Positions 1 to 8,798 are shown, counted from the first letter of the stretch. The stretch: DNA of 64,000 nt from Sphingobium lactosutens (GCF_013393185.1 NZ_QJQX01000083.1:62001-126000); one strand, 5' to 3'. Notes: generated from the sequence alone by a model not told the origin. Numbers and translations: made by a program.

Positions 1-377
1 TATCCATCGATACCCAGTCGCAACGCGGCACCGGCATGGTCCGTATCCGTATGCGTCGTGAGGATCAGGATACGCCCGCCGGGCGCTGCGACTTGCAGCG
101 GATCGATCATCGTCGACAGGCTGGCCTGATCGAATGCATCAGAAGCGAGATTGAGCAATACCGCATTGATGACACGACGGTCCCGCAAGATCGTGGTCGC
201 TTCCCACACGCTGGCGGCAGCTGTCACTGACCGGATTTCAGGCGTATCCTGAAGCGCAGCCAGCAGACAATCACGTGTGAGCGAACGGGGGTCAATCACA
301 AGCAGGTGCAACTCGCGGAACGTATCACGCCCCGCAGTCCCCAACCCTCCCTCAATAGCTATCAGATCAGGGGGCAA
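1..377 (-). CDS. LuxR-type response regulator, N-terminal receiver part (partial)
   Basis: An open frame on the minus strand runs off the left edge of the window. About 115 visible residues look like a receiver domain of NarL/LuxR regulators: a hydrophobic first strand ending in an acidic residue (LLVIDP), a helix beginning LTRDCL, a strand AVLLNL and a later strand ILILTT. The position of the phospho-acceptor aspartate, after AVLL, is Asn, so phosphorylation there is unlikely. No ATG is available; TTG at 377 follows AAGGG by seven bases and is preferred, and TTG at 344 is the alternative. It lies downstream of the Wzc-type gene in the same direction. The DNA-binding part is outside the window, so the LuxR assignment is by receiver similarity only. 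Confidence 0.6.
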   Translation of the reverse strand, partial: MPPDLIAIEGGLGTAGRDTFRELHLLVIDPRSLTRDCLLAALQDTPEIRSVTAAASVWEATTILRDRRVINAVLLNLASDAFDQASLSTMIDPLQVAAPGGRILILTTHTDTDHAGAALRLGIDG

Positions 378-447
378 CGGCCTGCCCTTTCTAGAAAAAC
401 GGTTGCCTGCCCACCGCTGCCGGGTGGGTCGGGTTATTGCTTCAATC

Positions 448-2691
448 CTACCCCGCACGGCGGCCGATCAACCGCATGAGAGGCGCAAGTCGATTGGGAC
501 TCTCCTCCTCGCCATAGGTATATTTGCGATAATGCTGGATGCTGTCGCCGTAGCGAAGCTGCGCATGCTTCCGATATTGCACACGATTGAACGCGGCGCC
601 GGTGATCGGCTCGCCGAACTGCAATATGGCGGACCGCAGAAGATCCGGCGTCGTGCGGCCCCAGCGAAGCACCATCACCGTCTGGTCGGCATAAGGAGCA
701 AGCTCCTGCGCGTCACCTACTGCCAGCACGGGCGGTGTATTGAGGACAATCACGTCATACCGCGCGCGCAAGGCCGCAATCAGCGTTTCGACCCTTGGCG
801 AGGCGATCGCCGCGCCAGGATCGGGTGCCGAGCGAAGCGCCCTTATGCCATGGATGGCAGGCGTCGACGCGCTGGTCAGGATAATCTCGTCAAGCGTGGC
901 GTTGCCGGCGAGATAATCGAGCAGGTCCTTGCCCGACGTACCGCGCTGCAAGGTGCTGCCAAGGCCAGGGCGGCGCAGGTCGAAATCAATCACGATCGCG
1001 CGCCGGCCACGGGCGATGGCGGCAGCCGCCAGACCGATGGACAGCGTCGTCTTGCCATCACCCGGCAAGGGCGATGTGACCATCACCACGTTACCGGCGG
1101 CGCGACCGGAGGTGCGTGCAAGTCGGCTTTCGATCGACCGCACCGATTCGGCAAAGGTCGAATAGGGGTGATCGATCACGCGCTGATGCGTGGCGATGCG
1201 CTGTTCCCGACGATCCGAAAGACGCGGGATCAACCCAAGCGTCGGCAAGCCGGCAATCGCCCAGATTTGCGCCGCACTGCGAACCTGGGTATCGAGTGCT
1301 TCACTCAACATGACGACGATCAACCCGAACATGATCGCAGCGACGGCGGCCGCAGCCATGATTTGCGTTCGACGCGGGAAGCTGGGCTGGGTCGGCTGCA
1401 AGGCGACAGATGCGATGGAGGCATCTGCCTTCACATTTTTCTCGTCCCTGCGGATTTCATTGAGGCGACCAAGCGAAGCGAGATACACCGTCTGCATTGC
1501 CTGGGCGTTGCGTTCCAGATCGGCAAGCGGGACGCCTTCGACAATATTGTTCAGCGAGCGCGCCCTCAACGAAGCCACGTCGCCAGCCAGTTGCGCCTCG
1601 CGCGACTGCTGCGCCGAAGCTTCATTGGACAGTTGCGACCGCACCCGCGCGGATTCAGTGGCAATATTGCCGTCCAGCTGGGCCAGTTCGGCATAGGCCT
1701 TCTTCACGTCGGGATGACCGTTCCCGTAAAGCGTGGCAAGTTCGCCGAGGCGGCGCTGAACGCTCGCCTGCTGACTGCGAAGCTCGGCGAGCAGCGGCGA
1801 CATCAACTGCCCCGCCGAACCGGACCGCCGCTGCGCCTCTGCGCGCTGACCACGTGTCGCGGCGAGTTCGGCGGCCGCGCGGCCGAGTTGCGCGGAATTG
1901 GCATCATTGCCGGCTCCCGGATCAAGACCGCGCGACCGGCGATAGGACGCGATGGACTGTTCGGTGGACACAAGCTGCCCACGCAGTTCTGCGACACGCT
2001 CGCCCAAGGTCTGGATGCGGCGCTTGATGGCGGACTGCCGCTCATCAACTTGCGACTTCACATATACGCGCGTGATCTTGTTGGCGATCCGGGCCGCCTT
2101 GTCGGGGCTGACCGACGTTACCGTAACGTCCACAAAGCTCGACTGCCCATCCTGATCGACCTTGAGGGCGTCGAGAAGGCGGTCGGTGGTCCGTTCGATC
2201 AGTTGAGGCGACGTGCTTCCCTTGACCGATGCCTTTGCCAGCGCCCGGTCGTCCACGTTCCAGAAAGTAAGACGATCCAGGAAATTATCCCATGACGTCC
2301 GCTTGTCAGGATTGGCATAGGGATTGAATTCGGGATCGTCGTGCAGGGCCAGGTCGCGAACCACCTGCCGCGCCAGCGGCCGGGACTGGAGGAGCTGTAT
2401 CTGCGTTTCGATCTGATGTTCGCGTCGCAGTTCGGCATCACGGATCGATGCCGCAGTTTCTTCCTCTGCCGGAAGCACAGTTTCGCCCGTATCCACGCGC
2501 ATGACAGCCGTAGCTTGATAGCGCGGCTCGATGAAGGCCAGCGCAATGGCCGCCAGGACGATGACGACTAGAAAGGTGATAGCCAGCCGCCTTTGGTGAC
2601 GCCGCAGCACCCTCAGAAAATCGACGCCCGATGCCTGCTGCGGCACGGAGGGAGGGGGTGGCCGCATATCCGCCAGCGCACGGTCCTGCAT
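448..2691 (-). CDS. Wzc/GumC-type polysaccharide copolymerase with tyrosine autokinase domain
   Basis: Inner-membrane protein of 747 residues that controls exopolysaccharide chain length and export in Wzx/Wzy systems. It has the full PCP-2a layout. A membrane segment at about 37-55 is followed by a Wzz-type periplasmic region with long coiled-coil stretches (about 215-420). A proline-rich stretch and a second membrane segment lie at about 432-462. The cytoplasmic BY-kinase domain has Walker A (PLPGDGKTT, 541-549), Walker A' (VIDFDLRRP, 567-575) and Walker B (DVIVLN, about 646-651). The C-terminal tail carries a tyrosine cluster (Y706, Y714, Y721, Y724, Y726), the expected autophosphorylation sites. 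No Wzb-type tyrosine phosphatase is visible in this window. It diverges from the flippase gene across 215 bp. Confidence 0.93.
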   Translation of the reverse strand: MQDRALADMRPPPPSVPQQASGVDFLRVLRRHQRRLAITFLVVIVLAAIALAFIEPRYQATAVMRVDTGETVLPAEEETAASIRDAELRREHQIETQIQLLQSRPLARQVVRDLALHDDPEFNPYANPDKRTSWDNFLDRLTFWNVDDRALAKASVKGSTSPQLIERTTDRLLDALKVDQDGQSSFVDVTVTSVSPDKAARIANKITRVYVKSQVDERQSAIKRRIQTLGERVAELRGQLVSTEQSIASYRRSRGLDPGAGNDANSAQLGRAAAELAATRGQRAEAQRRSGSAGQLMSPLLAELRSQQASVQRRLGELATLYGNGHPDVKKAYAELAQLDGNIATESARVRSQLSNEASAQQSREAQLAGDVASLRARSLNNIVEGVPLADLERNAQAMQTVYLASLGRLNEIRRDEKNVKADASIASVALQPTQPSFPRRTQIMAAAAVAAIMFGLIVVMLSEALDTQVRSAAQIWAIAGLPTLGLIPRLSDRREQRIATHQRVIDHPYSTFAESVRSIESRLARTSGRAAGNVVMVTSPLPGDGKTTLSIGLAAAAIARGRRAIVIDFDLRRPGLGSTLQRGTSGKDLLDYLAGNATLDEIILTSASTPAIHGIRALRSAPDPGAAIASPRVETLIAALRARYDVIVLNTPPVLAVGDAQELAPYADQTVMVLRWGRTTPDLLRSAILQFGEPITGAAFNRVQYRKHAQLRYGDSIQHYRKYTYGEEESPNRLAPLMRLIGRRAG

Positions 2692-2906
2692 ATTCCATCA
2701 CTCCGAATCGATAGACCATTGAACAATGTGGAGCCTTGGACCTTACGCGGGTCGCGATATGCGGCTAGAAACCAGAAGGGTGTTTCCCAGCGATTTTGGG
2801 TAGCATCCCCCGCCTCTACTACCGCCGGCCGGGTTCGCCATACCTCTACTGAACTATCCCTCTTTGCCGCCTAGCATTCAGCCAGCGGAACCGGCACGCC
2901 ACAGTC

Positions 2907-4355
2907 ATGAATCAAGAGCCACCGTCATCGCCCAGCTCCGTCGCGTCGATCGGCGGGGATATCGAAACCATGGCCCTGACCGGCATGGAGGAGTCGTCCC
3001 GCGGCGCTCGTCCCGAAGGGCGCGGCCGCGCGCAAATGGGATGGATGCTGAGGCAGGTCGCCCATCTGGCGACCGGAAATGCCACCGCCATCGGCATCGG
3101 CATGGTGACACTCGCGTTCATGGCCCAGATGCTGGGGCCGGCCTTGCTGGGCATGCTTGCCATGGTCGAAGCCTATGGCCGCCTGATCGACCAGATCATC
3201 CGGCTGGAATCCTGGCAAGCGATCATCCGCTACGGGTCCGCTGCGATAGAAAGAGGCGATCGGCGGGGTTTCATGCGCCTCGTGCAATTCGGTGTCGCGC
3301 TGGATGTGAGCGGTGCGCTGGCCGCAGGTGCAATCACGTTGCTGGCGGCACCCTATGTCGGCGCATGGCTGGGGTGGGATATGGAAACCCAGGAGATGGC
3401 ACGCTTTTACAGCATCGCCGTTTTCTTCGGAATCTCTTCGACCCCGATCGGCATCCTGCGCCTGTTCGATCGGTTCGCCGTCATCGCCTGGGTCGAGCCC
3501 GGTCTCGCGTTGCTGCGTCTTGCCGCCGTGGCGCTGATCTGGGCAACCGGCGGATCGATCTGGGAATTGCTGGCGACCATGATCGCCGTTCCCTGCCTCC
3601 AGCGGATGGCACTCAGCTTCGCTGCCATCGTCGAATTACGGCGTAACGACTATCGCTTCACCCCGCGGATCGACGGCCTGGCCCTCGCGCCCGAGTTCGA
3701 GGGAATCTGGCCGCAGATCCTGTCCGCAAATGGTACCGTATTGGTGCGCAAGGCAACCCAGGAACTCGATATATTGGCCGTCGGCGCAATCGCCGGGCCG
3801 ATCGGCGCAGGGATTTACCAACTGGTTCGCAAATTCACGCTCGCGGCGATGAAGGCTGGCGCAATGTTGCAGCAGGTGGCGCTGCCCGATCTGGCGCGCC
3901 TCTGGGCACGGCGGGACATCGACAATTTCGTCGCCGCCATCCGGCAGGTCGAACTCCTGACCTTCAGCGTGGCGATATGTTTCGTGCTTGGGGTGTTGTT
4001 CGTCGGCGATGACGTCATCCGCCTGGTCGCGGGACCGGATTTCGAGGATGCCGGACATCCGCTGATCGTACAGTCGATCGCCGCATTGCTGTTCCTGGCC
4101 GGAAGCGCGCTCAGGCCCGCCCTGATGACCATGGGGTTCCAGCCCCAAGTCTTCCGCGTTGCACTGGTCGCCGGCGCCGTTTTCTTCATCACACTCTATA
4201 TTGCCACGCCAAGGCTTGGCGTGGTGGGCGCCGGCGTGGCGCACATCATGTTCAATTTGATCTGGCTACCTTCATGTCTGCTAATATTCCTGAAGGCGCT
4301 AAAGCAGGAACGGGCATCGGCATCTCAGCCCCATCGCTCGCCAGACCCCGACTGA
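2907..4355 (+). CDS. Wzx-type polysaccharide flippase
   Basis: A 482-residue polytopic membrane protein of the MOP/polysaccharide transporter group. After a hydrophilic lead of about 50 residues come roughly a dozen hydrophobic segments with short loops. Charged lipid-facing segments such as RLIDQIIRLE and the phrase QELDILAVG are typical of lipid-linked oligosaccharide flippases. It would move the undecaprenyl-pyrophosphate repeat unit to the periplasm. The start is uncertain: ATG at 2907 has only a weak ribosome-binding site, and ATG at 3039, just before the first membrane segment, is possible. Its 3' end overlaps the convergent regulator gene by 104 bp. Confidence 0.88.
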   Translation: MNQEPPSSPSSVASIGGDIETMALTGMEESSRGARPEGRGRAQMGWMLRQVAHLATGNATAIGIGMVTLAFMAQMLGPALLGMLAMVEAYGRLIDQIIRLESWQAIIRYGSAAIERGDRRGFMRLVQFGVALDVSGALAAGAITLLAAPYVGAWLGWDMETQEMARFYSIAVFFGISSTPIGILRLFDRFAVIAWVEPGLALLRLAAVALIWATGGSIWELLATMIAVPCLQRMALSFAAIVELRRNDYRFTPRIDGLALAPEFEGIWPQILSANGTVLVRKATQELDILAVGAIAGPIGAGIYQLVRKFTLAAMKAGAMLQQVALPDLARLWARRDIDNFVAAIRQVELLTFSVAICFVLGVLFVGDDVIRLVAGPDFEDAGHPLIVQSIAALLFLAGSALRPALMTMGFQPQVFRVALVAGAVFFITLYIATPRLGVVGAGVAHIMFNLIWLPSCLLIFLKALKQERASASQPHRSPDPD

Positions 4356-4983
4356 CGGCCCAGATGGCGGCCTGGGTACGGTTGCGCACGCGCAATTTCC
4401 GCAAAATAGCCTTGATGTGGACCTTCACGGTCGCATCGGCGATCTGCAAACGACGGGAAATCACCTTGTTCGGCTCCCCATCGACCAGACATCTGAGAAT
4501 GTCGACTTCACGCGTCGAAAGATTATTGCCAGCCGCTCCAACGCTCCAGTATTTCGATATGGAGCAGGGCTGCGCACTGGCGAGCGATTCAGCGATCTGC
4601 GACGGCAGAACCTTTTCGCCCAGCGCCGTCAACCGAAGCGCGCCCGCCAAGGGCCGACAGGATATCTGCTTGACGATATAGCCATCGACGGCACCTGTCA
4701 TGAATGCGCGCGATACATCCTGCACGCTATATTCATCAGCCATGATGACGATCCGGGCTTCAGGATAGCGCATACGTACTTCTTCGCACGTCGCCAGACC
4801 TTCATCTATGTCGATCGCATCGACAATGATGACTGTCCCTTGGTCAATTCCGTGATCCAGTTCCATCGGTCGTGAAACGGTATCATCGACCAGAAAATCT
4901 TCTTCTATGAGAATTCGCTTTAGACCTTCACGAATAATCTCGTTCTTGCCTACAATAGCTAGATGGATGGGCGCGTCTGTCAT
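4252..4983 (-). CDS. LuxR/NarL-family response regulator of the EPS locus
   Basis: 243 residues: an N-terminal receiver-like domain (1-120) and a C-terminal LuxR helix-turn-helix with the usual LSTREVDILRCL start, DATVKVHIKAILRKL recognition region and NRTQAAIWA end. The receiver keeps the probable phospho-Asp (VIIVDA) and the lysine (GYIVK). However, the acidic pair after strand 1 is replaced by Gly-Lys (AIVGKNEII), so metal-dependent phosphorylation may be lost or altered. ATG at 4983 is preferred because GGGGG lies nine bases upstream; an in-frame ATG at 5001 has no such site. The gene follows an AT-rich region with candidate operators, which suggests autoregulation. It probably controls EPS genes (inference from position). 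Confidence 0.88.
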   Translation of the reverse strand: MTDAPIHLAIVGKNEIIREGLKRILIEEDFLVDDTVSRPMELDHGIDQGTVIIVDAIDIDEGLATCEEVRMRYPEARIVIMADEYSVQDVSRAFMTGAVDGYIVKQISCRPLAGALRLTALGEKVLPSQIAESLASAQPCSISKYWSVGAAGNNLSTREVDILRCLVDGEPNKVISRRLQIADATVKVHIKAILRKLRVRNRTQAAIWAVSRGLASDGAEMPMPVPALAPSGILADMKVARSN

Positions 4984-5310
4984 GTCCAATATCCCCCTCA
5001 TGGATTAGGGACGGATCGTGCGACCAGTTGTCGAAGATATTATCGATCCTCGTTGATTAATTTTATGTTCACCTATTTACGTCCGAAAGGGGTATAAAAA
5101 AAATATACCAGTTTAACATCGGCGGGATAATTATAAGATTTTAAAATAGTGTCCGAAAATGCAACATGATGCATCAGCGTCGTTTCGGACAAAGATGTGA
5201 TCCCACCACAATATACTTGATGCAGGTTAGATTTACTGTCCTTGCATCGCAGCATAGATCGACATGATCGACGATCGGCTGGTCGTGATCAATATTGCTG
5301 CTCTCCGGAA
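4984..5310. other. AT-rich intergenic region with several dyads
   Basis: This 327-bp stretch separates the regulator gene from the end of the glycosyltransferase operon and is clearly richer in A and T than its surroundings. It contains a 6-bp inverted repeat with an A7 loop (5091-5109), GTCCGAAA-type motifs (5081-5088, 5150-5158, inverted 5183-5191), a palindrome TGATGCATCA (5168-5177) and a minus-strand TATAAT (5130-5135). A 60-codon minus-strand open frame here has no family resemblance and is not called as a gene. Confidence 0.6.
5130..5191 (-). promoter_or_regulatory. Candidate promoter and operator of the LuxR-type regulator gene
   Basis: On the minus strand a perfect TATAAT lies at 5135-5130. 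Seventeen bases upstream, the -35 hexamer position (5158-5153) falls inside TGTCCGAAA (plus strand, 5150-5158). An exact inverted copy, TTTCGGACA, sits at 5183-5191, giving a 9-bp inverted repeat with a 24-bp spacer. A third copy, GTCCGAAA, is at 5081-5088. The -35 itself is poor, as expected for an activator-dependent promoter. Which protein binds is inference; the adjacent LuxR-type regulator is the first candidate. Confidence 0.45.
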
Positions 5311-6390
5311 TCAGGCGTGCGCGTTTTCGATCACCTGCATCCAGCGCGACAGCACGGCGCTTTCCCGGAACATCTTCACCCGTTCCACGGCGCCGCTGCC
5401 CAGCCGTTCGCGATCCGCGGGTGAAGACATGAGTTGGGCCAAGGCGTTAGACAATTCATTGACATTTTCGGGAGGTACGAGCAGCCCACTGACATTGGGT
5501 TCGATAAGGTCCGATGGTCCGAAGTCGCAATCATAGGCCACAACGGCCAGGCCCGCCTGCATAGCTTCGCCAACAACATTGGCGAACCCTTCGTAGCGCG
5601 AGGACAGGACGAACAAAGTCGCCGATTCGATCCATTCGCCATGATGTGCAGTGCAACCAGGCAGGCCGATGCGCCGCGTCAATCCGAGCGACGCAACCTG
5701 CGCCTCAAGCGCCGACCGATCCGGTCCTTCACCGAAAATCACCAGGTTCCAGTCTGGAAAACGCTCCGCTAGAGAGGCGAAAGCGGCGATCAGCAGGTCA
5801 AAGCCCTTTTGTTCGTTCAGTCGCCCGACCGCGACAAGTTGCGGCGGCCAGTCATGCCTTGGCCCATAGGGCAATGGACATACCGGGTTGGGAATGACAA
5901 CCGCCCGTTTTCGCTCGACCGGGCGCAGGCGCTCTCGTCCCTTATGGGTTAGCATGACGATCGAGGCTGCGCGCGGATAGAGATAGCGCAACGCAAAGCG
6001 CCACAGGGGATGCGCCGGCTGCCGATCCGGATTATTCCGCTCGGACACGATTACCGGCATTTTCCCGCCACGCGTCGCCAGCAAGGTCAATACATTGACC
6101 TTTGTCAGGAAGGATATGACGACGTCGAACCGACCCTGGAGCGTCCGGCGAAGCGCCCAGCAGCGTCGGACGGCCGCAATCCATGCGCTCAACCCTCGTC
6201 CTTTGGTGGGCAATGCGAGACGAATGAGCGAGACCCGGGGATCGATCGGATGGAAGATCGGATCGCCCGGTCGGTCGAAGGTCACGATCGTCACCTCCCA
6301 CCCCCTTGCCAGGGATCCAGCGGCGAGTTTGCTGATGACGCGCTCGGCGCCACCTGCACTAAGGCCGGCCAGGACGAAAGCGACCTTCAT
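5311..6390 (-). CDS. GT4-family glycosyltransferase
   Basis: 359 residues with the GT-B fold of family GT4. The N-terminus has the acceptor-side signature LSAGGAERV. The C-terminal half has the donor-binding strand VAVGRLNEQKGFD, FGEGPDR and the E-x7-E motif in EGFANVVGE, which binds the nucleotide-sugar. It is cytoplasmic or membrane-associated and adds one sugar to the lipid-linked repeat unit; donor and linkage cannot be read from the sequence. It is the last gene of the eight-gene leftward operon, and its ATG overlaps the upstream HAD gene stop as ATGA. Confidence 0.88.
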   Translation of the reverse strand: MKVAFVLAGLSAGGAERVISKLAAGSLARGWEVTIVTFDRPGDPIFHPIDPRVSLIRLALPTKGRGLSAWIAAVRRCWALRRTLQGRFDVVISFLTKVNVLTLLATRGGKMPVIVSERNNPDRQPAHPLWRFALRYLYPRAASIVMLTHKGRERLRPVERKRAVVIPNPVCPLPYGPRHDWPPQLVAVGRLNEQKGFDLLIAAFASLAERFPDWNLVIFGEGPDRSALEAQVASLGLTRRIGLPGCTAHHGEWIESATLFVLSSRYEGFANVVGEAMQAGLAVVAYDCDFGPSDLIEPNVSGLLVPPENVNELSNALAQLMSSPADRERLGSGAVERVKMFRESAVLSRWMQVIENAHA

Positions 6391-7097
6391 CCGATCTGGC
6401 TCCTTTCAACGATAGAATCGAACAGTGCCAGGATGCGCTCATGGCTCCATTGGTCGAACGACGCGATCGCCATGTCGGCCCGGTGCATGTCGCTCGGCGC
6501 GGTTCGCGGATGAATGGCTTCAGGTCGGTCGATCTGGACCGTGCCCCAGCCCAGCGCGCGCGGCGCGAGAAAGTCCTTGGTCGGATTGTCCGCCACATAG
6601 ATGAACCGGGTGGAACGCCCGGCATGCGCCGCCTGCACACCTTCATAGGCGCGACTGTGCGGCTTCCAATAGTCCCGCCCCCAATCGTCGGTACAGATGA
6701 TCGGATTGATACCAAAGCGCGGCAGATCAAGCGCATCAACCTTGCGATGCTGGGCCACGCTGAAACCGTCGCTGATCAGTGCGAAGGCATAATCATGCCC
6801 GGCCGACAGGAAGGCCCGCGCATCCGGCGCAAGTTGAATGTCCGGCACATGCCCGCGATAGACCGAAACCATCTGTAGGATCATTTGCGGGTCGACAGGC
6901 ACGCCCAGCATGGTCAGGGCAGTGTCGAACAATTTGTCATATCGGCCGGATTCAACGAGCCTGATCGCGGCATCGGCCAGACCTTTCAGCCCGATCGCCG
7001 ATCGCGCCCACAGGTCCACGGCGCGGATGCCGCTGCGAACATAATCGCGCTCCAGATAGAGCGTGTCGTCCAGATCGAAAACCAGGGTGATAGTCAC
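6387..7097 (-). CDS. HAD-superfamily phosphatase
   Basis: 236 residues with all four HAD motifs: DLDDTLY (8-14) with the nucleophile and acid/base Asp, a Ser in ALISDGF, a Lys in YWKPHS and the Mg-binding ADNPTKDF. The helical cap lies between motifs I and II. The substrate is unknown; with the ATP-grasp, PIG-L and formyltransferase genes around it, a sugar phosphate or sugar-modification intermediate is plausible. The gene is coupled on both sides by ATGA overlaps (7094-7097 and 6387-6390). Confidence 0.85.
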   Translation of the reverse strand: MTITLVFDLDDTLYLERDYVRSGIRAVDLWARSAIGLKGLADAAIRLVESGRYDKLFDTALTMLGVPVDPQMILQMVSVYRGHVPDIQLAPDARAFLSAGHDYAFALISDGFSVAQHRKVDALDLPRFGINPIICTDDWGRDYWKPHSRAYEGVQAAHAGRSTRFIYVADNPTKDFLAPRALGWGTVQIDRPEAIHPRTAPSDMHRADMAIASFDQWSHERILALFDSIVERSQIG

Positions 7098-8110
7098 GGC
7101 GAAACGAAGATGGCAGCATCATAACGCAGCATCATGACGCCGGTGGTCCAGTCATTGCTTGCGCTGCTCGGCAGGCTCAACCGCTCCTCGATCAGCCATT
7201 GGGCGAAGGAGGCCCCGGCGGATTCCGCCAGCGGATAGCCTCCGCCAAAACGGGCATTGATTTCGAACAGCTTGGCCGTGCCATCGGCGGCGATGATCGC
7301 CTGATAGCAAAGCGCACCACGCGCACCCGGCAAAGCGGCCGCCAGCTTCTCGGCCATATCGAGAAGCTGGATCGGCCGGCCGGTGACGCCCTTCTCCACC
7401 TCGCCGGCACGCACCTGCACCCGATGATGCGGCACCACCGAATGGAGCAAGCCCTTGCCATCGAAATAGAGATTGACCGTCCATTCCTCGCCCAGCAGCA
7501 GTTCCTGGACAATCATCGGCTCCGGCACGGAGGCCGGCAATTTATCGATGGTGTCGATCTTCAGGATCGAACGCCCTGCGCTGCCGCCACGTGGCTTGAC
7601 GATAGCCGGCCCAGTCCATGCTGCAGGATCGATATCCTCCCATGCCGTCGTACGGGGCACCGGGATGCCATGCTCGGTCAGGAAGCGGGCGGTCAGCAGC
7701 TTGTCCCGGCAAATGGCAACCAGCGCCGGATCGCTGACCGACACCCAGACCCCCAGCGTCGCGAGCCGGTCACGGGCATCGGCCAGGGGCTGCAACTCCG
7801 TATCGATCGTCGGGACGACCAGCCCCACCCCATTGTCGCGGCAGATCGCCTCGATCGCGGGCACATAATCCGGGTCATCCGCTCGCGGCACCCGGAATGA
7901 CTTGTCGGCGAAGCGACAGGCGGCGCTCCATTCGGGCTGGATGTCGCAGGCGATGATCTGAAGATCGACGCCCAGATGCCCCGCCGCGCGCCGGAAGGCA
8001 ATCAGCAGTTCGACCCTGCGACCGGCTGAACAGATCAGCATCGTCAGTCGCTTTCTGGACGCAGGCTGCGACTTGATTTCTCCCATCCGATCCCCCGTCA
8101 TCTGATGCAT
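7094..8110 (-). CDS. ATP-grasp enzyme (carbamoyl-phosphate-synthase-like)
   Basis: 338 residues. An N-terminal Rossmann-like domain begins MLICSAGRRVELL and is followed by an ATP-grasp fold with the P-loop-like IVKPRGGSAGRS, the EWTVNLYFDG strand and the metal-binding FEINARFGGGYPL. Such enzymes join a carboxylate to an amine or thiol using ATP through an acyl phosphate. In a polysaccharide operon this could attach an amino acid or similar acid to an amino sugar (inference). ATG at 8110 was chosen because it overlaps the PIG-L stop as TGATG and has GGAGGT five bases upstream; a longer frame to 8230 lies inside the upstream gene. Confidence 0.84.
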   Translation of the reverse strand: MHQMTGDRMGEIKSQPASRKRLTMLICSAGRRVELLIAFRRAAGHLGVDLQIIACDIQPEWSAACRFADKSFRVPRADDPDYVPAIEAICRDNGVGLVVPTIDTELQPLADARDRLATLGVWVSVSDPALVAICRDKLLTARFLTEHGIPVPRTTAWEDIDPAAWTGPAIVKPRGGSAGRSILKIDTIDKLPASVPEPMIVQELLLGEEWTVNLYFDGKGLLHSVVPHHRVQVRAGEVEKGVTGRPIQLLDMAEKLAAALPGARGALCYQAIIAADGTAKLFEINARFGGGYPLAESAGASFAQWLIEERLSLPSSASNDWTTGVMMLRYDAAIFVSP

Positions 8111-8796
8111 CAGATTACCTCCCGGATTAGCATAAATGCCTCGGCTGCATAGCGATGGACGGTCGCGCCGCGCAGCATGGCCAGCGCCCGCAACGCCTCG
8201 GGCGACCGTTCGTTTGGAAAGATACCGCATTGCGACTGGAAGCAGGCGAAGGCGGCGAGCTTGCGCTCCAGCGTCTCATGAATGTCGATGAAGATGTTGG
8301 GCGCAAAGCCCGGCTCGATCTGCGGCGCGGCCCAGTTGGTTTCCGACAATGTCTCATAGGCGTAAAGCCGGAGCGGATAGTGCCAGCTGCGCGGCCGGGC
8401 AGCCACCATGGCGGACCGGAAGATCAGTTGATGGTCGAGATGGATGTCGCCCAGAAACGGCAGGAAGACCGTATCGGGCTTAACCTCTTCGAACAGCTGC
8501 CCCATTGCGCCGTTCAGGTCGGCATGGGGCACCTGATCCAGTTCGGCAGCCGGCTGGTCGAGAAAATGGGTGCGCGCCACGCCAAGCAGTTCGTGCGCCG
8601 CAAGCGCCTCGTGGCGCACGCGATCGGCCCCTTCCTGTGAATAGCGTGGCGCCCTACCCCGCGTGACGATCGCCACATGGACATCGCGCCCCGCGTCCGC
8701 GAGCCGCGCCATCACGCCGCCGCAACCCAGAACCTCATCGTCCGGATGCGGCGCGATCACCAGCGTCACCCCGCTGTCGATCATCCTGTCACTCAT
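8110..8796 (-). CDS. PIG-L family N-acetylsugar deacetylase
   Basis: 228 residues of the PIG-L/LmbE zinc-dependent deacetylase family. The zinc-binding PHPDDE (16-21) follows the first strand, and the second metal-binding element is DIHLDH. Family members remove acetyl groups from GlcNAc-type sugars. The gene lies two bases from the formyltransferase stop and TGATG-couples to the ATP-grasp gene. The set suggests that an N-acetyl group is removed and replaced by another acyl group. Confidence 0.87.
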   Translation of the reverse strand: MSDRMIDSGVTLVIAPHPDDEVLGCGGVMARLADAGRDVHVAIVTRGRAPRYSQEGADRVRHEALAAHELLGVARTHFLDQPAAELDQVPHADLNGAMGQLFEEVKPDTVFLPFLGDIHLDHQLIFRSAMVAARPRSWHYPLRLYAYETLSETNWAAPQIEPGFAPNIFIDIHETLERKLAAFACFQSQCGIFPNERSPEALRALAMLRGATVHRYAAEAFMLIREVI

Positions 8797-8798
8797 GC

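Noticed and set aside
277..2295. Plus-strand open frame of 672 codons opposite the Wzc gene
   Set aside because: It mirrors the coding frame of a clear Wzc-type protein, has an Arg/His-rich composition and no domain; it is a GC-driven antisense shadow.
5073..5255. 60-codon minus-strand open frame in the AT-rich intergenic region
   Set aside because: It covers the dyads and the TATAAT, has no ribosome-binding site or family resemblance and is better explained as low-GC regulatory DNA.
8103..8112. TGATGCATCA palindrome also present at 5168-5177
   Set aside because: This copy is inside the PIG-L/ATP-grasp start-stop junction and is fixed by coding and the TGATG overlap; two copies of a 10-mer are not enough for a repeat family.
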